Positions 9,215 to 19,030 are shown, counted from the first letter of the stretch. The stretch is DNA of 64,000 bases from Nostoc sp. XA010 (GCF_020829625.1 NZ_JAIVFX010000027.1:25737-89736); one strand, 5' to 3'. Made by a program: numbers and translations. The notes: generated by a model not told the origin, from the letters alone.

Positions 9215-9355
9215 TTAGTGGCGACGACGCGAGCGATCGTTTACAGGAATCGGAATCAGTTCCGGTTCCGGTTCTGCCTCTGGCCCAAACAGGCTCTCAA
9301 TTAGCCTCCGTGCTAATTCCTTAACCTTTTCCAGCACCTTTTCTATATAGTCCAT
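9215..9355 (-). CDS. 46-residue small protein upstream of aroQ
   Basis: An ATG at 9353-9355 is preceded by AGGAG at about 10 bases and opens a 46-codon frame. The peptide starts MDYIEKVLEKVKELARRL, is helical and charged, then has a proline/glutamate stretch (PEAEPEPELIPIP) and a basic end (RSRRRH). It ends 7 bp before the aroQ start on the same strand, so translational coupling is possible. I do not recognise the family. Good ribosome site, tight spacing and amphipathic composition support a real gene. Confidence 0.5.
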   Translation of the reverse strand: MDYIEKVLEKVKELARRLIESLFGPEAEPEPELIPIPVNDRSRRRH

Positions 9356-9861
9356 GAACTGACGACTCCTGAGATACTACCTCAATTTTTGATTAACAGG
9401 TACGCAGAAATTGGTATATTTTCGCACCTCTGGCTTCCAACCGGGCTGATAAACAATCCCGTGTTTGGGACATAAGCCACTTCTAAAATTTGGCGTTGTG
9501 TTTTCCCTTACTTTTTAGAGTATCACACTTGCACCTACTGAACTGCATCCTATCAAGGATGGATATTAAGGGTCAAGAGTTAGGGATCGAACTTGGACTC
9601 TTGACTACGAATTGATTTACGATAGCGTAGCGTAAAGCCAACTCTTAGAGAGGCTCTGCCAACGGTATGGCAACTCTTGGAGACGCTATGCGTAGCTTGC
9701 TTCTCCGTAGGAGTACGCTTAGAGCGACGTAGGAGCGTTTTTTAGATTTTAGATTTATTTCGCTTACCAGGCGCGGGGAATGAACCCCAAAATTCTTTAA
9801 ATCCAAAATCGTTCGACTGAGCAAAGTCGAAGTCCAAAATTCAAAATTAGCTGACTTGCAA
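9356..9861. other. Intergenic region with dispersed repeat debris
   Basis: No complete gene. On the minus strand at about 9380-9490 there is a peptide-like segment containing CPKHGIVYQPGW, but its frame has no usable start codon. At 9615-9735 there is a patchwork of Nostoc-type repeats such as GATAGCGTAGCGTAAAG and GACGCTATGCGTAGCTTGC. At 9780-9850 there are short AATTCAAAATT-type repeats. Confidence 0.5.
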
Positions 9862-12510
9862 TTAACCTTCTGCGCCCTTTTTTTTCGTAGAGGTTGTTGA
9901 CTTAGCAGTTGACTTAGATTTGGAAGTCGTTGATTTAGTCGTTTTGCGAGTCGATTTCCCTGTTGATGCTTTAGCTGACAACAAGTTCAGCGCCTCAGCC
10001 AGGGTTATATTTTCTACCGTTTGACCTTCTGGTATACTCACATTAGTTTTGCCATGCTTGATGTAAGGGCCGTATGGGCCATCGTAAATGTTAATTGTTT
10101 CTTCATCATCTGGATGTGTACCCAATTCGCGTAAAGCTGCCTTGGACTTGCTGTTTGTGGAACTACGTCCTTTTTTGGGTTCAGACAATAATTCCAATGC
10201 ACGTTCTAAGCTAATCGTCAATACATTATCAGCAGCTTTTAGAGAACGGTAGTCTTTCCCCTCCTTACCCTGGTCATGAACCACATAAGGGCCAAAGCGC
10301 CCCAAACTTGCTTGGATTTTGCCGCCAGTGACTGGATGAACTCCCAATGTCCGGGGTAGTGCCAACAGACCAACAGCCATTTCCAGGGTAACGGTTTCTG
10401 GGGTAACACCTTTGAGTAGGGAGGCTTGTTTCGGTTTGGGGTTTTCGTCGGTTTTGTCACCCAATTGGACATAAGGGCCATAGGCGCCAATTTTCACATA
10501 AATCGGTTCGCCAGTTTCGGGATGCCGACCTACCTGGTCAGGGCCTGTGATTTTTTGTCGCAGCAATACTTCTACCTGTTTGGGGTCGAGGTCGGCTGGT
10601 GTCAAGTCTTTGGGAATTGAAGCGGTGATAACTCCGTCACCATTTTCAACTTCAATGTATGGGCCATATTTGCCAATGCGGACTTTGGCATCTAGATTCT
10701 CCAGTTCTACAGTCCTAGCTTTGGTGGCATCAATTTGACTTTCCTGTTCTCTTACCAGGGTTTCTAGCCCTTTCTCTCCCAGATAAAATTGCTGCAAGTA
10801 GGGTAGCCATTTCGCTTCACCTGTGGCAATGTCATCCAGGGTTTGCTCCATCTTTGAGGTAAAACTAGGATCAACAACGTCCGGGAAATATTTTTCCAGT
10901 AAGTCGGTGACGGCGAAAGCGGTGAAGGTAGGAATAAGAGCGTTACTCACCAAATGGGCATAACCTTTGTCAATGATTGTGCCAATGATGCTGGCGTAGG
11001 TACTGGGACGACCGATACCTTCGCTTTCTAAGGTTTTCACCAAAGTGGCTTCGGTGTATCTAGCTGGCGGTTGGGTTTCGTGCCCAACTGCTTCTAGCTC
11101 TGTACAATCGGGATGATCTCCTACTTTCAAATTCGGCAAAATCACTTCCTGGTCTTCTAGTGCTGCTTCGGGGTCGTCTGAACCTTCGACGTAGGCACGT
11201 AAGTATCCTGGAAATTCAATCCGTTTGCCAGAAGAACGAAATCCAGCGTCCTCGACTTGTAATTGCACGGTAATTTGAGTTTGGCGGGAATCAGCCATTT
11301 GACAGGCTACAGTCCGCTTCCAAATCAAATCGTAGATAGCAAGTTCTCGACCGCCCAAAGGAGTTTCTTGAGGGGTGCGGAAGGTGCTACCTGCTGGACG
11401 AATTGCTTCGTGCGCTTCTTGTGCGCCTTTGGATTTGGTGGTGTATTGCCGGGGTTGGGGACTAAGGTATTGTTGACCGTAGAGCTTTTCTACACAACTC
11501 CGAGCAGCTGCGATCGCTTGATCTGACAAATGCACCGAATCTGTCCGCATATAGGTAATATACCCCTGCTCGTACAAATTCTGGGCAACCCGCATTGTGT
11601 CACGGGCTGAGAGGCGCAATTTCCGGTTAGATTCTTGTTGCAACGTCGAGGTGGTAAACGGTGGTGACGGTTTGCGCGTCACTGGGCGTTCCTCCATCTC
11701 GATAACATTCCAGGTTTTCCCAGTTAGGCGTTCCTTGAGGGCTACCGCTTGATCTTCGTTTAGCAACAAGACATTGCGACCTGCGGTAATTTGTCCCGTC
11801 GTTGCGTCAAAATCACTGCCGTTAGCGATTTTGGTTCCTGCTAATGTTACCAACTGGGCAGCAAAGGGGGTTTTTTCCTTTGACAAACTAGCTTTCAAAT
11901 CCCAGTACGTACCCTCATGGAAAGCGCGGCGTTGGCGTTCCCTAGTGACTAAAAGTCGGACAGCTACAGATTGTACTCGCCCAGCAGATAATCCCCAGGC
12001 GATTTTTTTCCATAGCAAGGGAGACAGGGTATAACCCACCAGTCGATCTAAAATCCGCCGCGTTTCTTGGGCGCGAACCAACTGCTCATCAATATTGCGG
12101 CAGTTTTTCAGAGCTTTTTTGATCGCCTCTTGGGTAATTTCATGAAACACCATCCGCTTAGTCGGAACTTTCGGCTTCAGCAATTGGTATAAATGCCAAC
12201 TAATGCTTTCACCTTCCCGGTCTTCGTCCGTTGCCAGAATCAGTTCATCTACATCTTTGAGGGCTTCTTTGAGCTGGGTAACAATTTTCTTTTTGTCTTT
12301 CGGGACAACATACACCGGTTCAAAGTCGGCGTCCACATTTACCCCTAGCTGCGCCCATGATTCCCCTTTGACGGCAGCAGGAATTTCACTAGCCGACTGG
12401 GGGAGGTCACGCACATGACCCATAGACGCCTCCACCCGATAGCCTGCTGGCAGGTAGTTGCGAATGGTACGAGCTTTGGTTGGAGATTCGACAATGACGA
12501 GAGTTGACAT
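9862..12510 (-). CDS. topA: DNA topoisomerase I (type IA)
   Basis: 882 residues from ATG 12510. The N-terminal TOPRIM domain has VIVESPTKARTI and ATDEDREGESISWHL (acidic metal triad). The active-site tyrosine is in GYITYMRTDSVHLS at about residue 320, and the GIGRPSTYASII block is intact. The C-terminus has no zinc ribbons. Instead there are repeated topoisomerase C-terminal modules, each ending in a variant of YGPYI (for example KYGPYIEVENG), then a lysine/serine/threonine-rich tail as in other cyanobacterial TopA. It relaxes negative supercoils. A second type IA enzyme lies at 61001-63172. Confidence 0.95.
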   Translation of the reverse strand: MSTLVIVESPTKARTIRNYLPAGYRVEASMGHVRDLPQSASEIPAAVKGESWAQLGVNVDADFEPVYVVPKDKKKIVTQLKEALKDVDELILATDEDREGESISWHLYQLLKPKVPTKRMVFHEITQEAIKKALKNCRNIDEQLVRAQETRRILDRLVGYTLSPLLWKKIAWGLSAGRVQSVAVRLLVTRERQRRAFHEGTYWDLKASLSKEKTPFAAQLVTLAGTKIANGSDFDATTGQITAGRNVLLLNEDQAVALKERLTGKTWNVIEMEERPVTRKPSPPFTTSTLQQESNRKLRLSARDTMRVAQNLYEQGYITYMRTDSVHLSDQAIAAARSCVEKLYGQQYLSPQPRQYTTKSKGAQEAHEAIRPAGSTFRTPQETPLGGRELAIYDLIWKRTVACQMADSRQTQITVQLQVEDAGFRSSGKRIEFPGYLRAYVEGSDDPEAALEDQEVILPNLKVGDHPDCTELEAVGHETQPPARYTEATLVKTLESEGIGRPSTYASIIGTIIDKGYAHLVSNALIPTFTAFAVTDLLEKYFPDVVDPSFTSKMEQTLDDIATGEAKWLPYLQQFYLGEKGLETLVREQESQIDATKARTVELENLDAKVRIGKYGPYIEVENGDGVITASIPKDLTPADLDPKQVEVLLRQKITGPDQVGRHPETGEPIYVKIGAYGPYVQLGDKTDENPKPKQASLLKGVTPETVTLEMAVGLLALPRTLGVHPVTGGKIQASLGRFGPYVVHDQGKEGKDYRSLKAADNVLTISLERALELLSEPKKGRSSTNSKSKAALRELGTHPDDEETINIYDGPYGPYIKHGKTNVSIPEGQTVENITLAEALNLLSAKASTGKSTRKTTKSTTSKSKSTAKSTTSTKKKGAEG

Positions 12511-12931
12511 GGAAATTTCAATAAAAAGAAGAGCTACTAAGCTAAACAGTCAAATTGAGCTAATTTTTGCAAATTGTCAAGATAAAAGGTCACGCTTAGG
12601 GCAGTGATTTAATCCTCACATAAACTGCCTGCTTGGGATAAAATCTGCTGAACTTATGGCCCAGTCTGTCCCACAGGGTAGAGGAGGAGAACGCTGGGTG
12701 TGAATTTCCAGCTATTTCAATCTTTAACTTATCTAACGCATAATTGGCGACTACAGTTTTCAAAATATCATTGGGGAGTAGGGAGTGGGGAGTGCGGAAT
12801 GGGGCACAAGAGAATAACTATTGTATTGCCCAATGCCTAATGCCCAAATTCCTAAGAGCTTGTGCCAAAATTAAACCAAACTTGAGAGCAAAAGCGAAGT
12901 GGGTTTGTACCCATGTCAGGAAAGCAAAACC
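12511..12931. other. Intergenic region
   Basis: Contains a G-rich short-repeat patch at 12772-12802 (GGGGAGTAGGGAGTGGGGAG) and a TGCCCAATGCCTAATGCCC patch near 12827-12846, both of the short-tandem-repeat type seen elsewhere in the window. No gene or clear promoter recognised. Confidence 0.5.
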
Positions 12932-13225
12932 ATGAAACCGATTCGCCAAGGTGATGTAATCTTACTGCCTGTGCAGCAAATTGAAGGACAAAAAATACCT
13001 CACTTAACTTTGGCAGAAGGCGAAGTTACGGGGCATAAGCATCGCATTACTGAGGGAGACGCAGAATTATACGATAAAGATAGCACACTCTATTTGCGTG
13101 TCTTTTCAGAGTCGGCCTTGCTTGCCCATGAGGAGCATTAAGCTATTTCTATTTTCCAAGGTGACTGGATGGTGAAAATTCAACGGGAATACGAGCCTGA
13201 AGGTTGGCGATATGTCGCTGATTGA
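12932..13225 (+). pseudogene. Small conserved protein gene interrupted by a nonsense codon
   Basis: The frame starts at ATG 12932 (MKPIRQGDVILLPVQQIEG) and stops at TAA 13139-13141 after 69 residues (LLAHEEH). Reading through that codon, the same frame continues AISIFQGDWMVKIQREYEP to a TGA at 13223-13225. That continuation ends in EGWRYVAD and overlaps the start of the next gene by 14 bases, a typical operon junction. This indicates one substitution created the stop in a gene of about 97 codons. Function unknown. Its neighbour is also decayed. A sequencing error is the alternative. Confidence 0.7.
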
Positions 13226-14014
13226 AAAGTTAACGCCTGAGCAAGAGGCTTTGATTCCAGTTTATCGGGAAAAGTGGAGAGCGATCGCGCTTTCAACTGA
13301 GCGAATTGATAAGGAAAAAGCAGCCGAAGCGGTAAAAGCTACTTATGTTGCAATGGATGTTGAACAGCCTGAAATTATTTTTTGTGATAGCCCTTATGCA
13401 GCTTACAACTGGATGCTAAAACGACTGTCACCTCAATTAATCGAGAGTTACCTTCGTGAACCAAATAATTTAGGAAGCTTATTCTCAGGTCATTTCTTTC
13501 AAGAACTTTCGAGTCAATTAAATCAACAGCTTGGAGACCAAGTACATACACAGTTAAATAACTGTCTCTATTTAGTGGCGGATCATTCCTTAAATCATGA
13601 AATGCTCAATAGCTTACTTGACAATTTTAGTACTCAATTAAACGAGCAGCTAGAGGATTCTTCATGGTGGATAGAAACGCAACTTCATGACTGCTTTAAA
13701 CCTGAAGAACACGTTGACTGGATGACTGAGTTTGATTTCTGTATCTCTGTCCTCAACATTCTTTATCCTCAACATGAATGCCAGGAATTTGCCAAGAATT
13801 ACAGGCAATTGAATTAGATTTTTGGAAAGAATATACTCTATTAAAAATAGATAACGATGTCGATGAAGAAGCAATTTACTTATTAAAAATGACTTGCCCC
13901 AGTACAGGATTTATTCACGCCTTGCGAGTTCCACCGAATATGAACTCAGCGCATGAAGCAATTCACTGGGTAAATTGGGGAATTGATCCAGAAGAATTTG
14001 CTGTGCAAACCTGA
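13212..14014 (+). pseudogene. Decayed gene of unknown function (DUF6745-like), internally deleted and frameshifted
   Basis: The first part, from ATG 13212 (MSLIEKLTPEQEALIPVYRE), is open for 201 codons to 13817. A second frame starting about 13778 encodes ICQELQAIELDFWKEYTLLK and ends ALRVPPNMNSAHEAIHWVNWG...FAVQT at 14014. From memory, intact relatives in Nostoc place these two parts at the two ends of one longer protein. Here the middle seems missing and the junction, around 13760-13790, is out of frame. The pairing with the broken 12932 gene suggests the whole two-gene unit is being lost. The family name is tentative. Confidence 0.6.
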
Positions 14015-14063
14015 GTTTATCAAGCCCAGCATTTGGATTGAGTTTTATTTTTGATATCACACA

Positions 14064-14100
14064 AAAGAAAAGACGCAAAAGTTAAATTTGCGTCTTCTTT
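14064..14100. terminator. Bidirectional hairpin terminator
   Basis: AAAGAAAAGACGCAAA and TTTGCGTCTTCTTT form a long stem around a short loop. It lies between the converging pseudogene (ends 14014) and porin gene (ends 14115), with A/T runs on both sides. Confidence 0.7.
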
Positions 14101-14114
14101 AGAAATTTTGAAAA

Positions 14115-15731
14115 TTAGAAACTGAATGTGGTTCTCAGTGCGCCAATCACAACATCATCGTTGTCATTGTTATGATCTGGCGATGTTAACCAGATGACTC
14201 CTGGGGTAATGGTGATATTGTCAGTCAGCTTATACTGGTAGAACGCCTCAAGATGATAGGATGTATCCTGATCTCTATCTAATCCTGCGATGTTAGAACT
14301 TGTTACTCTCGGCTCTACACCAGCGATGATACCTGCTAAGTTACCTTCTCTACCAAGGTCGGGAAAGCCGAGAGTGACGGCATAGTTCCAAATGTCAACC
14401 TCTCCACGATCGCCATTTAATGTGCGGCTGTTGGTGTATCCAGCCCAACCACCTAAGACGATATTATCAGTGATGCCGATGGATGCTTGGACACCGTAAG
14501 AATTACTGGAAAATCGGGAATCTAATGTACCATCGCCATCTAAATCCAAGGGTGCGAGATTTGCTGCATTGCTACCTGTGAATAGTGGTTGATTATAGGA
14601 ATTGATGTAAGTTAAACCAATAGTAATGCGATCGCTTGGTTTAACAGTCAACTGTGCCAGCGCACCATAAGAACCATTGAACAAACCATTATTGGGCGTT
14701 GGGTCATTAGCTGTACCACTCAAATACCCTAAACTTAGTGCCAATTTGTCACCGAACTCGTGCGTTACTCCCAACCCCGCGCCGCCTATCTGATAATAAA
14801 TTGGGTTGCGTGTACCAAAGGTAGATAAAGCACCAAAAGCACCATCACCGTCAAAAATATTAACAGTAGTGGTAAGGTCATCTGCTGCACCTGCGTTGGC
14901 AATAGCCACAACCTCTGTTTTTTCGCCCAAGGGAAATCTGTAGAACAGTGCATCTATGGCAGCATCAGTAGTACCGTCCCCAGTAAAAAATAAGTTGCCC
15001 TCTGGTGTACCAATGTTAGGGCTGAGAATATTATTAGCCTGGATTCTGGTAAACAGCGTATCTTGTCCTGTGAAGCTGGTCACAAGTTCTATCCGCGCTC
15101 GTGCCCCTAAAGTTGTATTCTCGTCTGTAATTTCTGCACCGTTGACTGTATTTCCTGACAAAACATCGCTAACGACTGCGATAACTTGTCCTTGCAGTTT
15201 GGTTGTGGTTGAGAACTGATTTGCCTCCAATTCAGCACTGCGTGCTTCTACTGCATCCACACGACCTCGCAGTGTTGCTAGTTCGGCTGAAAAATCTTGT
15301 TGCAGCTTTTGTAATGTGGCTAAATCTTGTTTGTTAACTAAATCGCCGGTGGCTGTAGCAATTAATTCGTTAACCCGATCAAGACAAGCATTCAAACCAG
15401 CAGCAAACTCATATCGTGTTAATGCCCGATTACCACGATAAGTGCTGTTTGGGTATCCTGCAATACACCCATAGCGCTCAACCAAAGACTGCAATGCTTG
15501 GAATGCCCAGTCGGTGGGTTGCACGTCGGAAAATTGAGACACTGAGGTAACTTGCGCCGTTATCTGATCTGGCGCTATGTTCGTAGCTCTTATGTCTGGA
15601 TTAGCTAAAACTTGTGGTTGATTGATTTCAGACGTGTTGGATGTTTCACCTGCAAACGTAGCAGTATTAAAAAATAGAATGACACCGCAGACTACTGGAT
15701 TAACTAGCAGATATTTACAGAATTTTTGCAT
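14115..15731 (-). CDS. Outer membrane porin with SLH domain (cyanobacterial OprB type)
   Basis: The frame is open from 15812, but the ATG at 15731 follows GAGGGGAG and starts a signal peptide (MQKFCKYLLV...NTATFA), giving 538 residues. An SLH domain follows (VSQFSDVQPTDWAFQALQSL, then YGCIAGYPNSTYRGNRALTRYEFAAGLNACLDRV). Next is a coiled-coil of about 40 residues (LATLQKLQQDFSAELATLRG) and a beta-barrel rich in alternating residues that ends in phenylalanine (RTTFSF). Such proteins anchor to the peptidoglycan by SLH and form outer-membrane channels. It is divergent from znuA across a candidate Fur/Zur box, so it may serve zinc uptake (inference). Confidence 0.9.
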   Translation of the reverse strand: MQKFCKYLLVNPVVCGVILFFNTATFAGETSNTSEINQPQVLANPDIRATNIAPDQITAQVTSVSQFSDVQPTDWAFQALQSLVERYGCIAGYPNSTYRGNRALTRYEFAAGLNACLDRVNELIATATGDLVNKQDLATLQKLQQDFSAELATLRGRVDAVEARSAELEANQFSTTTKLQGQVIAVVSDVLSGNTVNGAEITDENTTLGARARIELVTSFTGQDTLFTRIQANNILSPNIGTPEGNLFFTGDGTTDAAIDALFYRFPLGEKTEVVAIANAGAADDLTTTVNIFDGDGAFGALSTFGTRNPIYYQIGGAGLGVTHEFGDKLALSLGYLSGTANDPTPNNGLFNGSYGALAQLTVKPSDRITIGLTYINSYNQPLFTGSNAANLAPLDLDGDGTLDSRFSSNSYGVQASIGITDNIVLGGWAGYTNSRTLNGDRGEVDIWNYAVTLGFPDLGREGNLAGIIAGVEPRVTSSNIAGLDRDQDTSYHLEAFYQYKLTDNITITPGVIWLTSPDHNNDNDDVVIGALRTTFSF

Positions 15732-15960
15732 TTCTCCCCTCACACTGATCTCCAATTCACACCCAAACCACGTTTTTTTAAACGTGTATTTTATGAAAAT
15801 ATTTGTCAACAATCTTATCAGAAGTAAGCAAACTTTTTAACAAAAGAAGTCAAGAGATCCTAATTATTTAGGGAAAACTAAATTGCAGAGGGCTGTAACA
15901 TCTGAAAAAGTTTTGTTGTTATTCATTACACAGGAAACCCCGAATGATATGATGTGCTTT

Positions 15961-15983
15961 GAATGAGAATGAGAATTATTATA
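15961..15983. promoter_or_regulatory. Candidate Zur/Fur-type operator
   Basis: The sequence GAATGAGAATGAGAATTATT, continuing ATA, has the A/T-rich hexamer pattern of Fur-family boxes (GAGAAT-GAGAAT-T-ATTATA). It lies about 85-110 bp before the znuA start and about 230 bp before the divergent porin. Zur is the expected regulator of znu genes. The match is by eye only. Confidence 0.45.
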
Positions 15984-16068
15984 GTATAAAATCAATAATC
16001 AGTCTCATTGTCAATAGGAATTGTGACAGAGGCAGAACAAGCATCCGTTTTAAAGGGAAAATACCGTG

Positions 16069-17082
16069 ATGATGAATTACAGAGGACTTAGAACAGGCAG
16101 ACAAAGAAGCGGCATCTTGTCTATAATTGCTCTGCTAATGTTGTCAATAGCTAGCTGTAGCCAATCGAATCCGAATCAGGGAACAGCTTTTGAACAGTCG
16201 CCGCAAGCACAGGAAGCTGCTTCTACGCCGTCGATGCAGGCGGGAAAAACTAAAGTAGTGACAACATTTTTGCCGATATATTTGTTTACTAAGGCAGTAG
16301 CTGGAGATGTGGCAGATGTAGAAATTCTAGTGCCACCTGGTACGGAGGTGCATGAATACCAAGCGACACCACAAAATGTCAAAGCGATCGCAACTGCGAA
16401 TGTGTTAGTAAAAAATGGTTTAGGTTTGGAGGAATTTCTGGAAAGTACTGTCAAAAATGCCCAAAATAGGAAATTAGCTGAAATTGATGCTAGTAAAGGT
16501 ATTAAACCCTTAAATGAAATTTCACCCGTTGTAAAAACGGCCCAAGAGGAAGAAGACCACGACCATGAACACGCCCAAGGTAATCCTCACGTTTGGTTAG
16601 ATCCAGTTTTGGCAAAACAGCAGGTAACTAATATTCGGGATGGATTAATTGCTGCTGACCCAGCGAACAAAGCAACTTATGAGGCGAATGCTGCGACTTA
16701 TATTAAAGAATTAGAAAGTTTAAACAGCGAATTTCAGCAGACTTTGCAGAAAACTCCTAGTTGTACCTTTATTACCTTTCATGATGCGTTTCCATATTTA
16801 GCTCAACGCTATAACCTCAAGCAAGTTGCTGTGGTACAAATTCCCGAAGATCAACTTTCACCAACGGATGTGCAAAATGCAGTCAATGCAGTGAAAAAGT
16901 ACAAAGTTAAAGCTTTATTTAGCGAACCAGGAGTAGATAACAAACTTCTATCCAGCCTCTCCAAAGATTTAAAATTAACTTTGCGTCCTCTGGATTCTCT
17001 GGAAACTGGCGAAACAGATCCACAGCATTATTTCAAGGCTATGAAAGCTAACTTGCAAACTCTGCAAACTGCATGTAAATAA
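16069..17082 (+). CDS. znuA: Zinc/manganese-type ABC transporter, substrate-binding lipoprotein
   Basis: About 337 residues. GTG 16066, ATG 16069 and ATG 16072 are adjacent possible starts. The signal peptide ends in a lipobox (SIASC). The mature protein has TFLPIYLFTKAVAG, VPPGTEVHEYQATPQNV with the first metal histidine, a histidine/acid-rich loop (EEEDHDHEHAQGN) and NPHVWLDPVLAKQQ, then TFHDAFPYLAQRY, all typical of the cluster A-I family. The charged histidine loop is characteristic of zinc-binding ZnuA rather than manganese proteins. It is first of three co-directed genes. Confidence 0.9.
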   Translation: MMNYRGLRTGRQRSGILSIIALLMLSIASCSQSNPNQGTAFEQSPQAQEAASTPSMQAGKTKVVTTFLPIYLFTKAVAGDVADVEILVPPGTEVHEYQATPQNVKAIATANVLVKNGLGLEEFLESTVKNAQNRKLAEIDASKGIKPLNEISPVVKTAQEEEDHDHEHAQGNPHVWLDPVLAKQQVTNIRDGLIAADPANKATYEANAATYIKELESLNSEFQQTLQKTPSCTFITFHDAFPYLAQRYNLKQVAVVQIPEDQLSPTDVQNAVNAVKKYKVKALFSEPGVDNKLLSSLSKDLKLTLRPLDSLETGETDPQHYFKAMKANLQTLQTACK

Positions 17083-17113
17083 GTTAGGAGTTAGGAGTTA
17101 GGAGTTAGGAGTT
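17083..17113. repeat. Short tandem repeat (GTTAGGA)n
   Basis: Four near-perfect heptamers GTTAGGA follow the znuA stop, of the STRR class known from heterocystous cyanobacteria. Confidence 0.8.
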
Positions 17114-17140
17114 AAAACTCATAATTTATCAATTTAAATA

Positions 17141-17917
17141 ATGAATAATAACATTGCTATTTTGAAAGTAGAAGGATTAACTGTCTATCAAGGAAGCTAT
17201 CTAGCTGTTCGAGATGTTTCTTTTGAATTATTGCCAGGAACAGATACAGCTATAGTCGGCCCCAATGGTGCTGGTAAAAGTACTCTGGTAAAAGCGGTTT
17301 TAGATTTGATACCTCGCAGTTCTGGTACGATTGAAGTTTTAGGTCGTCCAATTGCAAGGCTGGGGCGTTTACGTCATCTGTTGGGCTATATGCCACAAAA
17401 CTTCATTTTTGACCGCAGCTTTCCCATTTCTGTCAGCGAGTTAGTAGGACTTGGATGGGACAAGGAAGCGAAAAAAAGGGATTTATTTTTTTCCAAGCTG
17501 TGGAGACAAGACCGAGAAAAATCGGCAGCCGTAGCAGAAGCTTTACGGCGAACCGATGCTTATCATTTACAGCATCAAGCTATTGGTACTCTTAGCGGTG
17601 GTCAACTCAAGCGGGTTTTATTGGCTTACTGTTTGGTAATGCCTCGCAAACTCTTGGTACTAGATGAAGCCTTTGCTGGTGTTGATGTACAAGGTTCAGC
17701 AGATTTTTACGCTTTGCTAAATGAATTAAAGCGTCAGGAAGGTTGGACGGTATTGCAAGTTTCTCATGATATTGATATGGTAAATCGCCATTGCGATCGC
17801 GTGCTTTGCCTGAACCAAAGTATTGTTTGTACTGGTAAGCCAGAGATTGCCCTTTCACCGCAAAACTTGTTAGCAACCTACGGCCCAGGTTTTAGCCGTT
17901 ACCAGCATCAACATTAA
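17141..17917 (+). CDS. znuC: Zinc-type ABC transporter ATPase
   Basis: 258 residues. Walker A is GPNGAGKST, the signature is LSGGQLKRV, Walker B is LLVLDEAFAGVD, followed by the switch histidine in VSHDIDMV. It couples ATP hydrolysis to uptake through the permease encoded next (17994). It lies 58 bp after znuA, separated by the heptamer repeat. An 18-residue stretch rich in lysine (WDKEAKKRDLFFSKLWRQD) between the Q-loop region and the signature is a little longer than average. Confidence 0.92.
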   Translation: MNNNIAILKVEGLTVYQGSYLAVRDVSFELLPGTDTAIVGPNGAGKSTLVKAVLDLIPRSSGTIEVLGRPIARLGRLRHLLGYMPQNFIFDRSFPISVSELVGLGWDKEAKKRDLFFSKLWRQDREKSAAVAEALRRTDAYHLQHQAIGTLSGGQLKRVLLAYCLVMPRKLLVLDEAFAGVDVQGSADFYALLNELKRQEGWTVLQVSHDIDMVNRHCDRVLCLNQSIVCTGKPEIALSPQNLLATYGPGFSRYQHQH

Positions 17918-17993
17918 AATAATTCGTAATGACGCTCCTACGTCGCTACCGCTACGCTAACGTAATTCGTAATTAGACTCCCAGAATTAGTTA

Positions 17994-18875
17994 ATGTCCA
18001 TAAGTATGAATTTGTTCAATGATTGTCAGATAGCAAGGCTAGCGATCGCCAGTAGCAATGACTTGGTAAGCTTGTTAACATTCCCCTTTATGCAGCGTGC
18101 AATCGTAGGTGCTGTGTTAATGGGAATACTTGGCGGGATGTTAGGCAGTTTTGTCACTTTGCGCCAGTTGTCCTTTTTCAGCCACGCGGTTGGTCATGCA
18201 GCATTAGTAGGTGTAGCTTTAGGTGTGTTGCTACAAATAAATCCGACTTGGATGCTGTTACCTTTCACGTTGGTTTTTGGGGTTATTGTCCTCTACTTCA
18301 TCGACAAAACCGATTTAGGTAGTGATAGCGTCCTTAGCATAGTGCTATCTGGGGCATTAGCGATCGGTGTGATTCTCACTAGCCTAATTAAAGGATATCG
18401 TGGCAACTTGATGGCTGTGCTATTCGGCGATATTCTAGCGATCGATACCACAGATTTGATTTTGACGCTGCTAGTACTTGTGGGAGGCAGCATATTTTTA
18501 CTATCAACCCTGCGGCAGCAAATTTTATTAACCCTTAACCCCGATGTAGCGCAAGTTCAAGGTATTCCCGTCCAGTTGTACCGCTACGTGTTTGTGGTCT
18601 TGCTTTCACTCGCCGTTGCTGTAGCGATTAAAGCTGTTGGCGTTTTACTAGTGAATGCCTTTTTGGTTATTCCCGCCTCTACCGCCAAACTGATGAGTCA
18701 TCACTTTAGCCGTTTTCTAATTATGTCGGTGATAGTTGGTTCCATCAGCAGCATTGCTGGCATCATTGTGTCAGGTATTTTCAATTTTGCTTCTGGACCA
18801 AGTATTGTTCTTGTTCAATTTCTACTATTTGTAGCCGTTTTCATCTGGTTTAAGTTGAATTTGAAAGCCGCATAA
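17994..18875 (+). CDS. znuB: Zinc-type ABC transporter permease
   Basis: 293 residues with eight or so hydrophobic segments, from AIVGAVLMGILGGMLGSFV to the final FLLFVAVFIWFKLN. Conserved ABC-3 family blocks are GSFVTLRQLSFFSHAVGHAAL, SVLSIVLSGALAIGVIL and NAFLVIPASTAKLMS. It forms the inner-membrane channel for ZnuA-bound metal. The 76-bp gap before it contains the repeat fragment CTACGTCGCTACCGCTACG and AATTCGTAATTAG. Confidence 0.92.
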   Translation: MSISMNLFNDCQIARLAIASSNDLVSLLTFPFMQRAIVGAVLMGILGGMLGSFVTLRQLSFFSHAVGHAALVGVALGVLLQINPTWMLLPFTLVFGVIVLYFIDKTDLGSDSVLSIVLSGALAIGVILTSLIKGYRGNLMAVLFGDILAIDTTDLILTLLVLVGGSIFLLSTLRQQILLTLNPDVAQVQGIPVQLYRYVFVVLLSLAVAVAIKAVGVLLVNAFLVIPASTAKLMSHHFSRFLIMSVIVGSISSIAGIIVSGIFNFASGPSIVLVQFLLFVAVFIWFKLNLKAA

Positions 18876-18950
18876 ATCTTTTTTCTCCAAGGGCTTGCTA
18901 TTTTATTGGATGTTTGCTACATTTATTAATCGTGGCTCACAAAAGCCCCA

Positions 18951-19023
<73 letters not shown>

Positions 19024-19030
19024 TACCATT

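Noticed and set aside
9375..9515. Small zinc-finger-like ORF (CPKHGIVYQPGW)
   Set aside because: The frame has no ATG, GTG or TTG between its upstream stop and the peptide; it may be a remnant but I could not support a gene.
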